64,000 nt of DNA. Source: Synechococcus sp. LTW-R (GTDB taxonomy: Bacteria > Cyanobacteriota > Cyanobacteriia > PCC-6307 > Cyanobiaceae). Positions within the stretch are counted from its first letter, which is position 1. Each line of letters opens with the position of its first letter. The stretch lies in the NCBI RefSeq assembly GCF_014217875.1, contig NZ_CP059060.1, positions 2,294,001-2,358,000 on the forward strand, read 5' to 3'. A program made the translations under genes and the position numbers. Shown here one piece after another: positions 28,475 through 38,060 of this stretch. Under the pieces are notes generated by a model. The model made no database searches, had not been told where the DNA came from, and worked only from the letters and a program-made list of their open reading frames with translations.

Positions 28475-29608
28475 CTAGTTCAAGCAGGCCATCGGATGAC
28501 GGTTGCCCACGCCCAGGGCTTTGGCCACGCCGGGATGGCAGACGGAGCCGCCGACGGTGTTTAGGCCGGAGACCAGTTCGGGCCGGTCGGTGACCGCTTC
28601 GATCAGGCCCCGCCCGGCGATCGCGAGGATGTAGGGCAGGGTGACGCTGACCAGGGCTTCGGTGGAGGTGTAGGGCACGGCGCCGGGCATGTTGCCGACG
28701 GCGTAGTGCTGCACGCCGTGGATCGTCACCACCGGATCGGTGTGGGTCGTCTCCCTGCTGGTGGCGATGCAGCCCCCCTGGTCGATGGCGACATCGACGA
28801 TCACAGAACCGGGCTGCATCTGTTTGACGAGCTCTTCGCTCACCAGGGTCGGGGTGCGATCACCTGGACGCAGCACCGCGCCGATGACAAGGTCGGCGCT
28901 GGGAATCAGCCGCTCCAGCCGGCCGACGCTGCTGACCAGGCTCACCATCCGCCCCTGCCGCGCCGGCTCCAGTTGCCGTAGCCGCTCGGGGGAGAGATCC
29001 AGCAGCAGAACCTCCGCGTCCATCGCGGCCGCGACCCGGGCTGCGTTCCAGCCGACGCTGCCAGCCCCCAGGACCACCACCCGGGCGGGACGAACGCCGG
29101 TGCAGCCTCCGATCAAGACACCACGCCCGCCGTGGGGTTTCTCCAGCAGGTGGGCGCCCACCTGGGCCGCGAGCCGGCCGGCGATCTCGCTCATGGGCGC
29201 CAGCAGGGGCAGGCTGCCGTCCGCGAGCTGGACCGTTTCGTAGGCGATGGCGGTGGTGCCGGCCTTGATCAGGGCTTCGCCGACATCGGGGTAGGCGGCG
29301 AGGTGCAGGTAGGTGAAGAGCACCTGATCGGCGCGGAGGAAGGGGAATTCCTCCACCTGGGGTTCCTTGACCTTGACCACGAGGTGGGCGCCCCAGGCGT
29401 CTTCGCGGCTGACCAGCTCGGCCCCGGCTGCCACGTAGGCCGCGTCCTCAATACCAGCCCCGGACCCGGCGTTCTGTTCCACCCGCACCGAAAGGCCATG
29501 GCTCACCAGCTCGCGTACGGCATCGGGGGTTAGGGCGACCCGCTGCTCATCGGGTTTGACTTCCCGTGGCACCCCGATGCTGGAGATCGGTGCGATGGAG
29601 CCGGCCAT
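28475..29608 (-). CDS. ald: alanine dehydrogenase
   Basis: Ald interconverts L-alanine and pyruvate plus ammonia with NAD(H). The 377-residue protein starts IGVPREVKPDEQRVALTPDAV, has the substrate-binding Lys in VKVKEPQVEEF near residue 75, the catalytic His in LFTYLHLAAY near 96, the NAD-binding loop VVVLGAGSVGWNAARVAAAMDAEV near 170-192, and the C-terminal signature VTIHGVQHYAVGNMPGAVPYTST. The ATG at 29608 was chosen to give the family N-terminus. Usual length is about 370 residues. Confidence 0.96.
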   Translation of the reverse strand: MAGSIAPISSIGVPREVKPDEQRVALTPDAVRELVSHGLSVRVEQNAGSGAGIEDAAYVAAGAELVSREDAWGAHLVVKVKEPQVEEFPFLRADQVLFTYLHLAAYPDVGEALIKAGTTAIAYETVQLADGSLPLLAPMSEIAGRLAAQVGAHLLEKPHGGRGVLIGGCTGVRPARVVVLGAGSVGWNAARVAAAMDAEVLLLDLSPERLRQLEPARQGRMVSLVSSVGRLERLIPSADLVIGAVLRPGDRTPTLVSEELVKQMQPGSVIVDVAIDQGGCIATSRETTHTDPVVTIHGVQHYAVGNMPGAVPYTSTEALVSVTLPYILAIAGRGLIEAVTDRPELVSGLNTVGGSVCHPGVAKALGVGNRHPMACLN

Positions 29609-29655
29609 GGCAGACCTTCGATCATCTCCACGATGGCGGGGTTCGCCGCCTCTGG

Positions 29656-31341
29656 CTACTGGCTGGCCGCCGCGATCGGCATCCGCCAACCGCTCCCGAA
29701 AGCCCGTTGGCTGAGTTTCAGCACTGGTGGTGCCTGGCGCCGCTTGAACTCGGCGCGGCGCAGCAGACCCATCACCCGTTCGGCGAGAGCAGGATCCGTT
29801 CCCTGTTGGCTCAACTCTTCCGGGCTCTGGTGCTCTTCGAGTAGGGCCTTGAGCAGCGGATCCAGCACGGCGTAATCCGGGAGTGAATCGCTGTCTTTTT
29901 GATCGGGGCGCAACTCGGCGCTGGGCGGTTTCTCGCGAATCGCCGCTCCAATCAATTCCCCTTGTGCCGGCAGTCCCAGCTCCTGGCGCACCGCCTGGGC
30001 GGCCTCGGAGTCGATCCAGTTGCAGAGATGAAACACGGTGGATTTGTAGAGGTCGCCGATCACGGCGAGCCCCCCATTCATGTCGCCGTAGAGGGTGCAG
30101 TAGCCCACGGCCAGCTCGCTCTTGTTGCCCGTGGTCAGCAGCAGTTGCCCCTGTTGATTGGCCACTGCCATCAGCAGGGTGCCTCGGATGCGGGATTGCA
30201 GGTTCTCCGCCGTGACGCCCGCTGGCGTTCCCCCCAAGGGAGGGCTCAAGGCGGCATCAAACCCTCCCATCAACCCTTCGATGGGCACCGTTTGGGTGTG
30301 GATGCCCAGCCGCTTGGCGAGGTGCAGGGAGTCGTTGATCGATCCCTCGGAACTCCAGGGGGAGGGCATCAGCAGCGCTTGCACCTTCTCGGCGCCGAGG
30401 GCCGCCGCCGCCAGCACCGCCACCAGGGCGGAATCGATGCCGCCGCTCAGGCCCAACAGGGCTTTGCCGAAGCTGCATTTGCGCGCGTAATCCCGCACCC
30501 CCAGCACCAGGGCCCGCAGCAGCAGCTCCTCATCCGAGGGGATGGCGGCCGCCTCAGCGGCCTGGCCGGGTTCCCAGCAGGCCAGATCCGCGGCACCGAA
30601 GGCCAGCTGGGCGCCCACGGCGCCGCTGGCAGTGCTGACGAAGCTGCCGCCATCGAAGATCAGCTCGTCATTGCCTCCCACCTGGTTGACGTAGATCACC
30701 GGAGCGCTCAGCCGCTGGGCCGCGCTCTTGGCGAGCTCCCGCCGCAGGTGCGGTTTGCCTTGGCCGAAGGGCGAGGCCGAGAGATTGATCAGCAGGTCGG
30801 GGGCCATGGCTGCTAAGTCCCCGACGGGATCTCCGCCGAGCAGCCGTTGGCTGTGCAGGTGCTCCTCGACCCAGAGGTCCTCGCAAATGGTTAGGCCCAG
30901 CCGCCAGCTGCGTCCGTCCCGCTCGAGCTCCAGCAGGCAGGGCTCTTCGGCGGGGCGGAAGTAGCGCCGTTCATCGAAGACGTCGTAGCTGGGGAGCAGG
31001 CGTTTGCGCGCCACGATCCGCCAGCGGCCCTTCTCCACGAGGGCCACGCTGTTGAACAGATCGGGTTGCTGGCCATCGCGAACCGTTTCGCTGACCCCCA
31101 GCAGCAGCGCCTGCTCCGCCGGGAGGTCGCGGGCGAGCGCCTCGAGCACGTCCTCCTGCCGTTGCCGCAGGGACGGCCGCAGCAGCAGGTCCCGCGGGGG
31201 ATAGCCCCAGAGCGCCAGTTCCGGCGCGACCATCAGATCGGCTCCGTCTGCTGCGGCGCGGCGGCACGCCGCCAGCAGTTGGGCGCCATTGCCGCTCAGG
31301 TCCCCCACCAAGGGATTGATCTGGGCCAGGGCGATGCGCAT
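29656..31341 (-). CDS. nadE: glutamine-dependent NAD+ synthetase
   Basis: NadE makes NAD from deamido-NAD and ATP using ammonia released from glutamine. The 561-residue two-domain form is complete: an N-terminal nitrilase-like glutaminase (1-260) with the Glu-Lys-Cys triad in APELALWGYPP, RKRLLPSYDVFDERRYF and LTICEDLW, and a C-terminal synthetase with the PP-loop LGLSGGIDSALVAVLA near residue 300 and TTGNKSELAVGYCTLYGD near 400. The stop of nadD overlaps its start by one base, so the last two NAD synthesis steps are co-expressed. Confidence 0.97.
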   Translation of the reverse strand: MRIALAQINPLVGDLSGNGAQLLAACRRAAADGADLMVAPELALWGYPPRDLLLRPSLRQRQEDVLEALARDLPAEQALLLGVSETVRDGQQPDLFNSVALVEKGRWRIVARKRLLPSYDVFDERRYFRPAEEPCLLELERDGRSWRLGLTICEDLWVEEHLHSQRLLGGDPVGDLAAMAPDLLINLSASPFGQGKPHLRRELAKSAAQRLSAPVIYVNQVGGNDELIFDGGSFVSTASGAVGAQLAFGAADLACWEPGQAAEAAAIPSDEELLLRALVLGVRDYARKCSFGKALLGLSGGIDSALVAVLAAAALGAEKVQALLMPSPWSSEGSINDSLHLAKRLGIHTQTVPIEGLMGGFDAALSPPLGGTPAGVTAENLQSRIRGTLLMAVANQQGQLLLTTGNKSELAVGYCTLYGDMNGGLAVIGDLYKSTVFHLCNWIDSEAAQAVRQELGLPAQGELIGAAIREKPPSAELRPDQKDSDSLPDYAVLDPLLKALLEEHQSPEELSQQGTDPALAERVMGLLRRAEFKRRQAPPVLKLSQRAFGSGWRMPIAAASQ

Positions 31342-31925
31342 TAGGGAGCGATCTTTGCGGTGAGGCCATAGAGATTGTGCTTGAGCAGTTCCGGCCAGAG
31401 CACCTCGGGAATCGAGCGGCTCTCGTGTCCGCCGCGAATCGCGGAGCTGGCCGTGGCAGGGACAGGCAGCTCCAGCAGCTCAACCTCGGCCCCCAGCTCC
31501 CGGAGCCGCTCGAGCGCGCCATCCGCGATGGGGTGTCCCTGGCGCGGCACCACCGTCAAGCGGCAGCGTTGCAGCAGCGCTTGGGCCTGAAACCAGCTGG
31601 GGATTTGTCCGGCTAGATCGCCACCGACGACAAACACGAGATCCAGATCGGGCCACCGCTGGGCAGCGCGATCGAGGGTCTCAATGGCCTTGGGACTGCT
31701 CAGGTCCTGGGCGAGTTCGATCTGGGAGTTGCCCAGGCTGTCGATCAGGGTGCCCAGCAACTGGGCCCGCAGCTCCAGGGGAGCCCCGTGCTGTTTGAAG
31801 GGGTTGTCGCTGGCCCAGGCCGCCACCTGGCCGTAGCGCTGGGCGAGGCCAAGCAGCAGCGCCCGATGCCCCTCGGTCGGCGGGTCGGCACTGGTGCCGA
31901 ATAGGGCCAGCTCGCGCCTGTTCAC
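31341..31925 (-). CDS. nadD: nicotinate-nucleotide adenylyltransferase
   Basis: NadD adenylates nicotinate mononucleotide, feeding NadE encoded next to it. The 194-residue protein has the nucleotidyltransferase loop ALFGTSADPPTEGHRALL (a variant of GGxFxPxHxGH), VFVVGGDLAGQIPSW, and the C-terminal SSAIRGG (ISSTxIR variant). A GTG start at 31925, four bases inside the preceding gene, is preferred because it places the nucleotide loop at the N-terminus; longer frames extend into the GTPase gene. Confidence 0.9.
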   Translation of the reverse strand: MNRRELALFGTSADPPTEGHRALLLGLAQRYGQVAAWASDNPFKQHGAPLELRAQLLGTLIDSLGNSQIELAQDLSSPKAIETLDRAAQRWPDLDLVFVVGGDLAGQIPSWFQAQALLQRCRLTVVPRQGHPIADGALERLRELGAEVELLELPVPATASSAIRGGHESRSIPEVLWPELLKHNLYGLTAKIAP

Positions 31926-33280
31926 GGCAGCAGGTTGCCGGAGGCGATTGCGCCCCCACCCATGCGCTGCCACTGCTGCAGCCAGTCGCGCACCTGCGGG
32001 TCCTGGCCCGCTAGACGCCTCAGCAGGGATGCGGGCCGAAAGCGACCCCGTTGGGCGCTGCGCAACAGCTCCGCCGCCGCCAAACGTCCGGTGAGACGGG
32101 TGCTGTAAACGGCAAGGGCGGCCTGGGCCATCGCGACTGGCGCGGCGGGGGCCAGGCTCAACCCACCACTGAGAGGGGCCGCCAGGAGCAGCACCTGCCG
32201 CAGTCCCCCCAACAGCAGTTGGATGCCCAATTGCGTTCCCCCCAGCAGGGCGTTCTGGGCGGAGAGCCGCGTCAACAGGGCCCGAGCCCCGCTGCTGCTC
32301 ATCTCCAGGTCGTAGAGCTTGCAGAGCTGCAGCACCAGGGCGGTGTCGATCGCAAAGCCGCCGGCGAGATCCAGCAGCAGCAGCGGGTTGGCCGCCACTC
32401 CCGTCGCCTTCATCGCCGCATAACGACCGATCAGTCCCTGGGCGGCGGCCTTGCCGCGCTTCAGGCGCCAGGCGTGCAGGCTTTGGCTGAAGCGATCGGC
32501 GGCCCTGAGCCCATTGAGGCCGAGCAAGAGCGAGCCCTGGTCCTTGAGCAGCTCCAGCAGGGCCGTGCGCAAGGGGGCGATGCGGGCCGGTTGCACTTCG
32601 CTGCGCACCCGGCCCCCCTCCAGCAGGACCGCCCGCCGCGGGGCGGCGGCCACCGGCAGGATCTCCAGGTGCTGGGCCTGGCGGGGCAGGCGGGAGCGGA
32701 TGCTCTCGATCAGGGCCGCCCGCTCGTCGCTCGGCCAGTTGTCGATGCGATTCAGCACCAGCAGCAGCGGTTTGCCGGCGCTGAGCAACTGCTCGATCGC
32801 CTCGGCTTCCGGGGTGGTCAGGTCGCTGTCGAGCACGAGCAGGACCAGGTCAGCCCCAAGGGCGACCCGAGCCGCCAAGCGGTGCCGGGCCCGGGCGGCG
32901 ATTTCATCAATGCCTGGGGTGTCCACCAGCTCGATCCGGCTGAGCTCTGGCACCTGGACCCCCCAGGCTTCGCGCTGCTGGCGGCGGGTGCAGCCGTGGG
33001 CCACATCCGTGGCGAAGACCGGCTTCTCCAGCAGGGCATTGAGCAGGCTGGACTTGCCGACGCCCACCCGACCAAAGACCGCCACCCGCAGCCGCCGCTC
33101 TTTGAGGGCCAGTAGCTGTTGATCCAGGGTCCGCAGTTCCGGCTCCAGCAGGGAACGCTCCCGGTCGCTCAGGCGCAGGTCTCCCCGCCACTGCGAGAGC
33201 AGCAGTTCGCAGCGTTCAGCGGTGGAGGGCTGAGGCACGGGCGCGGACCTGGTCGCCATGCATTGAAGCGGTTGTGCCAT
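31922..33280 (-). CDS. membrane-associated GTPase with DUF697-like C-terminus
   Basis: An Era/dynamin-like G domain occupies about residues 60-230: G1 FGRVGVGKSSLLNAL, G3 ELVDTPGIDE, G4 VLNRID. The C-terminal part (about 280-430) is hydrophobic with several helical segments (LLLLDLAGGFAIDTALVLQL, LLLGGLRQVLLLAAPLSGG), as in the YcjF/DUF697 family of GTPases found across cyanobacteria. A role in membrane remodelling or stress is inferred from the family only. Starts at 33280 or 33259 are possible, neither with a clear ribosome site. It overlaps nadD by four bases and is divergent from pepP with fewer than 50 bases between them. Confidence 0.82.
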   Translation of the reverse strand: MAQPLQCMATRSAPVPQPSTAERCELLLSQWRGDLRLSDRERSLLEPELRTLDQQLLALKERRLRVAVFGRVGVGKSSLLNALLEKPVFATDVAHGCTRRQQREAWGVQVPELSRIELVDTPGIDEIAARARHRLAARVALGADLVLLVLDSDLTTPEAEAIEQLLSAGKPLLLVLNRIDNWPSDERAALIESIRSRLPRQAQHLEILPVAAAPRRAVLLEGGRVRSEVQPARIAPLRTALLELLKDQGSLLLGLNGLRAADRFSQSLHAWRLKRGKAAAQGLIGRYAAMKATGVAANPLLLLDLAGGFAIDTALVLQLCKLYDLEMSSSGARALLTRLSAQNALLGGTQLGIQLLLGGLRQVLLLAAPLSGGLSLAPAAPVAMAQAALAVYSTRLTGRLAAAELLRSAQRGRFRPASLLRRLAGQDPQVRDWLQQWQRMGGGAIASGNLLP

Positions 33281-33306
33281 CGTCGCGCTCAGCACCGCTC
33301 GCTTCC

Positions 33307-34629
33307 ATGTCGCTCGCTCCGGACGTCTTTGCCCAGCGCCGTGCTCGTTTCTTTGAGGCCCTCGGTGGTGCCGCTGCGGTGATTCCCGCCGCTCCGCTGG
33401 TGACCCACCACGCCGACTGCGAGTGGCCGTTTCGCCAGAACAGTGACTTCTGGTATCTGACGGGCTTCGATGAGCCCGACGCCGTCGCCCTGTTTCTGCC
33501 CCACCGGCCGGAGGGGGAACGGTTCGTCCTCTTCGTCCAGCCCAAGGAACCCAGTGCCGAGGTCTGGATGGGGTTCCGTTGGGGCTGTGAAGGCGCTGTG
33601 GAGCGCTTTGGCGCTGATCTGGCCCATCCCCGTGAGGAGTTGGCTGAACGGCTCGCGGACTACTTGCGCGGTGCCGAGGGCATTGCCTTCCGGGTGGGCC
33701 AACACCCCAAGGTTGAACCCCATGTCCTGCAGGCCTGGGCCGGCCAGCTCGATCGGGCGCCCCGCACGGGTGCGGCCGCCCTGGGCCTGGTGGCGCCCTG
33801 CCCGCTGCTCCATGCCCTGCGGCTACGCAAGAGCCCTGAGGAGATCGTGCGCATGCGCGAGGCGGCGCGCATTTCCGCGGAGGCCCATGAACTGGCCCGT
33901 CAGGTGGCGCGCCCTGGGCTGAACGAGCGTCAGGTGCAAGGCGTGATCGAGCAGCACTTCCTTGAGCAGGGAGCGCGAGGTCCGGCCTATGGCTCGATCG
34001 TCGCCGGCGGGGACAACGCCTGCGTTCTGCACTACACGGCGAACAACGCGGTGCTGAACGACGGCGATCTGCTCTTGATCGACGCCGGTTGCTCCCTGAA
34101 CGACTACTACAACGGAGACATCACCCGCACCTTCCCGATCAACGGTCGCTTCAGCCCTGAGCAGCGCGCCCTCTACGAGCTGGTGTTGGCCGCCCAAGAG
34201 TCCGCCGTGGCCGCCGTGGCTCCGGGGCAAACCGCTGAAGCGGTCCATGACACCGCCGTTCGGGTGCTCGTGGAGGGCTTGGTGGACCTGGGCCTGCTGC
34301 GCGGTGAGGTGGACGGGATCATCGAGCAGGGCGCCTACCGCCACCTCTACATGCATCGCACCGGCCATTGGCTGGGCCTCGATGTCCATGACGTCGGCGC
34401 CTATCGCCTGGGTGAACACCACGTGGGCCTCGAGCCCGGGATGGTTCTGACCGTTGAGCCGGGCCTCTATGTCAGTGACCGGCTGCCTGTCCCCGAGGGC
34501 CAGCCAGAGATCGAAGAGCGTTGGAAGGGCATCGGCATCCGGATTGAAGACGATGTCGCCGTGACCGAGCACGGCCACGAGAACCTGACGGCGGCCGCCC
34601 TCAAGGCTCCAGCGGCGCTGGAGCGCTAG
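33307..34629 (+). CDS. pepP: Xaa-Pro aminopeptidase
   Basis: PepP removes N-terminal residues preceding proline. The 440-residue protein has the AMP_N domain (1-170; FRQNSDFWYLTGFDEPDA) and the pita-bread M24 domain, with metal ligands visible as Asp in LLIDAGCSLNDYYNGDITRTFP (two Asp), His in YMHRTGHWLGLDVHD, Glu in LTVEPGLY, and Glu in GIRIEDDVAVTEHGHENLT. The ATG at 33307 was chosen because it opens the AMP_N domain. Its last bases overlap the convergent HAD gene by four. Confidence 0.95.
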   Translation: MSLAPDVFAQRRARFFEALGGAAAVIPAAPLVTHHADCEWPFRQNSDFWYLTGFDEPDAVALFLPHRPEGERFVLFVQPKEPSAEVWMGFRWGCEGAVERFGADLAHPREELAERLADYLRGAEGIAFRVGQHPKVEPHVLQAWAGQLDRAPRTGAAALGLVAPCPLLHALRLRKSPEEIVRMREAARISAEAHELARQVARPGLNERQVQGVIEQHFLEQGARGPAYGSIVAGGDNACVLHYTANNAVLNDGDLLLIDAGCSLNDYYNGDITRTFPINGRFSPEQRALYELVLAAQESAVAAVAPGQTAEAVHDTAVRVLVEGLVDLGLLRGEVDGIIEQGAYRHLYMHRTGHWLGLDVHDVGAYRLGEHHVGLEPGMVLTVEPGLYVSDRLPVPEGQPEIEERWKGIGIRIEDDVAVTEHGHENLTAAALKAPAALER

Positions 34630-35357
34630 GCGATCGCCTGCTCCAATGCCGCCAACACCGCTGTGGTGCCAGGAATGACCACGTCCGCTCCGGCTTGGCG
34701 CAGCTGGCCCTCATAGGCCGCGCGCCTGGGGGTGCTGTGCAGGTGTGGCGGGGCCACCGCGAGGCTGATGAAGCGCTGATCGGGTTTCGCCTGGCGCGCG
34801 CGCACCACGGTGGTGACATCGGCCACGGTATCTCCGAGATAGGCCACAGGCACCGACGGGGGCGCCAGGGCATTGGCGAGTCGCAGAAAGCCGCTGGGAT
34901 CAGGTTTGTCGGGGGCCTCCCCCATGGCAATTAGGGGCGGCTGCTCAAGCCCCAGACGGGTTTGGAGCACGAACCGTGCCGATGGCGGTTCGGCGCCGCT
35001 GACAAAGCCCCAGGCCACATCGGCCGCCGAGAGGGCGGAAAACAAGGCCGCATCCACCAGCAGGGGTTCATTGCGGATAAAACCAGTCCAGGCCGCGGGA
35101 TCCCCCTCTGGATCCCCACCGAAATAGAAGCCGTTGAAGACCTCCACCAGCGCCTCAAAGGCCGGGAGGTCCTGCTGACCCTGCCGGCGCAGCAACTCCA
35201 GGGAGGCTTCCCAGTCGTTGTTCCAGCAGCCCTCGGCCTTCAGGGCATCGATGCTCTCGGGGCTCGGGCGCTGGCCGCTGTAGTGATGCACCGTCTCCAC
35301 GATTGCCTTGCGGTAACTGCCCCCCACATCGCGGATCACGCCATCGATGTCGAACAA
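34626..35357 (-). CDS. HAD-superfamily phosphatase-like hydrolase, start unusual
   Basis: The protein is a HAD hydrolase of the cyanobacterial TIGR01548 type: motif I FDIDGVIRDVGGSYRKA, a cap domain, motif II FVSGA, motif III with Lys in GEAPDKPDPSGF, and motif IV YLGDTVADV. The substrate is unknown. The start is odd: TTG at 35357 leaves Phe-Asp-Ile-Asp at residue 2 and removes half of the first beta strand. The frame continues upstream with the family-like residues PLNPRAVLL, yet holds no ATG, GTG or TTG before the next stop; CTG codons at 35378 or 35393 are possible starts. Confidence 0.82.
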   Translation of the reverse strand: MFDIDGVIRDVGGSYRKAIVETVHHYSGQRPSPESIDALKAEGCWNNDWEASLELLRRQGQQDLPAFEALVEVFNGFYFGGDPEGDPAAWTGFIRNEPLLVDAALFSALSAADVAWGFVSGAEPPSARFVLQTRLGLEQPPLIAMGEAPDKPDPSGFLRLANALAPPSVPVAYLGDTVADVTTVVRARQAKPDQRFISLAVAPPHLHSTPRRAAYEGQLRQAGADVVIPGTTAVLAALEQAIA

Positions 35358-35422
35358 GAGAACAGCGCGTGGGTTCAGGGGACTGGAGAACAGCGGCTGG
35401 TAGGTTAGTTGTTTGTCATTAA

Positions 35423-35917
<495 letters not shown>

Positions 35918-35940
35918 TTTGCGGCTGCCCCATCTCCCCA

Positions 35941-35965
35941 GCCCCCGCAGAGCGGGGGCTTTTTT
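35941..35965 (+). terminator. intrinsic terminator of PSRP-3 gene
   Basis: Perfect 8-bp stem GCCCCCGC / GCGGGGGC with a three-base loop and six T. Confidence 0.92.
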
Positions 35966-35973
35966 GTACCTGT

Positions 35974-36909
35974 TTAGCGGCGTGGACTGACCACCTGACC
36001 AAAGCTGCTGGCGGTGATCAGACCCGGCTGGCTCGCGATGTCCACCGTGAAGGAGCGGGATTCCGCCTGGCTGGTGCCATCGGGATAGACGAAGGTCACG
36101 ACCCCCTGCAGGGTGACCTTCGAGCCATCGCGGTTGACCTCCTGAAGGCTGTCCACCGCCACCCGTTGGAACTGGCTGAAGAAGGCGGGATCGAATTGAT
36201 CGGCGGCCTGGGGGCCGAACAGTTGCTTGGCGGCAGCGGTGTTCCCCAGGGAGATGTCGTCGTAGAGCTGTCGCACGGTCTCGACGGCCTGGTTCAGCTG
36301 CAGTTGCGCTGGATCCGGCTTGGGCTCAGTGGTGGCGGGCTCCGGTTCCGTTGTGGTGGGCTCAGGCGCACTCACCAGGGCAGGTGCGCTGGCAGTGGAG
36401 GGCGTCATCGAGCGGTTCAGCAGCACCATCCAGGTGAGGGCGCCGACGACCCCCACCACGAGCACTCCGGCGATGAAGCTCAGCACCGCCACCAAACCGC
36501 TGTTGGAGCGTGGCGCGGTGCTCAGCGGCGCATCCACGTGCTGCTCGTCGTCCTCCTCGATGGAGCTGGGGATGCTGGGGATCGCCTGCCCATCGGGGGC
36601 TAGGCCGAGTAGACCCCGGAGGACGTCGGCCATCCGCAGGCAGAGGGCCGGGGCGAAGAGGGCATCGAGCTCCTGCTGCAGCCGCAGGTTCAGTTGGGTT
36701 TCGCTGGGTAGGGGCGGCCGCTCCGCCACGGCCTCCTGGAAGGCAGCGGTTTGCACCAGGTGCTTCAGGGCCGGCAGCAGCAGCAGTTCGTTGTCTCCGC
36801 AAAAGTCGCTGAGCAGGGCCTGGTAGCGGCGCACATCACTGCTGATCCCCCGCTCAAAGTCCGCCAGGATTTGGCGCCGCAGCTTCACGCCGAGCTGGTA
36901 GTCGTTCAT
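35974..36909 (-). CDS. membrane protein of the kinase/FHA cluster (helical N-domain, TM, NTF2/IMS-like C-domain)
   Basis: The 311-residue protein has three parts: a cytosolic helical domain (1-105, LGVKLRRQILADFE, then DFCGDNELLLLPALKHLV), one transmembrane helix at about 138-162 (LVAVLSFIAGVLVVGVVGAL), a Pro/Thr/Glu-rich linker, and a C-terminal domain (about 205-311) with the helix-plus-beta pattern of ARC6/IMS-like or NTF2-like domains (AVETVRQLYDDISLGNTAAAKQLF, then alternating strands). The helical N-domain resembles that of the rhomboid-like protein at 43373-44476. It is the last gene of the operon, 26 bases after the PP2C gene. Function unknown; I infer a membrane-bound substrate or output component. 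Confidence 0.7.
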   Translation of the reverse strand: MNDYQLGVKLRRQILADFERGISSDVRRYQALLSDFCGDNELLLLPALKHLVQTAAFQEAVAERPPLPSETQLNLRLQQELDALFAPALCLRMADVLRGLLGLAPDGQAIPSIPSSIEEDDEQHVDAPLSTAPRSNSGLVAVLSFIAGVLVVGVVGALTWMVLLNRSMTPSTASAPALVSAPEPTTTEPEPATTEPKPDPAQLQLNQAVETVRQLYDDISLGNTAAAKQLFGPQAADQFDPAFFSQFQRVAVDSLQEVNRDGSKVTLQGVVTFVYPDGTSQAESRSFTVDIASQPGLITASSFGQVVSPRR

Positions 36910-36935
36910 GGTCGCGCCGTGGCGCGGGATGGCTC

Positions 36936-38060
36936 CTAAGTCTCGCGCGCCGCCTTCCATTGCGCCCGCAGGGCCTGCTCCAGGGCGGGGCAGAGCTGCA
37001 GCTTTGATGAAGCCTCAGGGGCACTGCCGGCAATGAGTGCGCCCAGGGGATCGACCTGGGGTTGCTCCAGCAGCGCTTGCGCTTTGGAGGGTGTGGCTAG
37101 GAGGGCCAGGAATTGTTGCCGCCGTTGCTTGAGGCTGGCCTCGATGCGCTCGGGATGACGGCAGAGCTGCTGGATCTCGAGGGCCAGTGGATCAGCGGGC
37201 TTGAGCCACCACCACAGACCGGCGCCGACCGCCGCCGCGGCCACACCGAGCGCAGCCAATGCGGTGCCCCTGCCGCTGCGGGTTGGGAGGCCCCGCTGGG
37301 CGATCGCCACCGAGACGTCATCACCGCTGCCGCGGGCCGTGATCTCCGCCAAGCCCTCAGCCAGGGCCTCCCCCTGGATCTCCAGCATTTGCACGCAGAG
37401 CTGCAGAAAGTCCGCGTCGGTGGCGCAGGACTTGCGGACCCCATCGGTGCAGAGCACCAGGGCGGTTTCGCTGGGTTGGGGCTGCAGCTGAGCCCGCGTC
37501 GCCCAGGCGCTGAGGGCGCCGCTCTGGCAGAGGCTGAGGGTGGCCTCGCCTGAGGCTTGGCTCAGCTGCTCTTGGTTCACCAGGCTGGCGTCCCCACCGG
37601 CTTGGATCGCCACCAAATCCCAGTCACCGATGCCGGTGCAGCCCCACCACTGGGGCGTGAGCAGGACCACCCCCAAGGTGCAGCCGTAGAGCGTGCTGGA
37701 GAAGGACTCCTCGCCCGTCTTGAGCTGGCTGCTCCAGTGGGTTTCGATCGCGCGAAGCCAGCGCTGTTCAATGGCCGCCGGCAGCTCGCGCTCGAGCTGT
37801 TTGCGCCACCCCGCCTGGTCCTGGAGGGACAGCGTGGCGGCCGTCGCGCCGATGGCCTCTTCTGCCGCCACGCAGGCCAATCGACTGCCGACGTCGCTGA
37901 GGCGATAGCGACTGCCGCCATGGCCGTCGGAGACCAGCAGCAGTCGCAGATCAGGGCTGATGCGGCAGACCCGGGAGGCGTCTTGGCAGGGCTTGTTCTG
38001 ACGCCGGTGGGCCGCACCGATGACGCTGCAATGGCGGCCGGCGGACCAGGTGCGCATCAC
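36936..38060 (-). CDS. PP2C-family Ser/Thr phosphatase with C-terminal membrane anchor
   Basis: Residues 1-255 form a PP2C phosphatase: N-terminal GAAHRRQNKPCQDA, the metal-binding VSDGHGGSRY near residue 43, VLCTDGVRKSC near 205, and GSGDDVSVA near 245. Then follow a transmembrane helix (about 268-288) and a 90-residue helical tail outside the catalytic domain. All metal Asp residues appear present, so it should be active, most simply as the antagonist of the adjacent kinase. It overlaps the VWA gene by four bases (start ATGATG, VWA stop TGA). A second Met follows the first. Confidence 0.9.
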   Translation of the reverse strand: MMRTWSAGRHCSVIGAAHRRQNKPCQDASRVCRISPDLRLLLVSDGHGGSRYRLSDVGSRLACVAAEEAIGATAATLSLQDQAGWRKQLERELPAAIEQRWLRAIETHWSSQLKTGEESFSSTLYGCTLGVVLLTPQWWGCTGIGDWDLVAIQAGGDASLVNQEQLSQASGEATLSLCQSGALSAWATRAQLQPQPSETALVLCTDGVRKSCATDADFLQLCVQMLEIQGEALAEGLAEITARGSGDDVSVAIAQRGLPTRSGRGTALAALGVAAAAVGAGLWWWLKPADPLALEIQQLCRHPERIEASLKQRRQQFLALLATPSKAQALLEQPQVDPLGALIAGSAPEASSKLQLCPALEQALRAQWKAARET

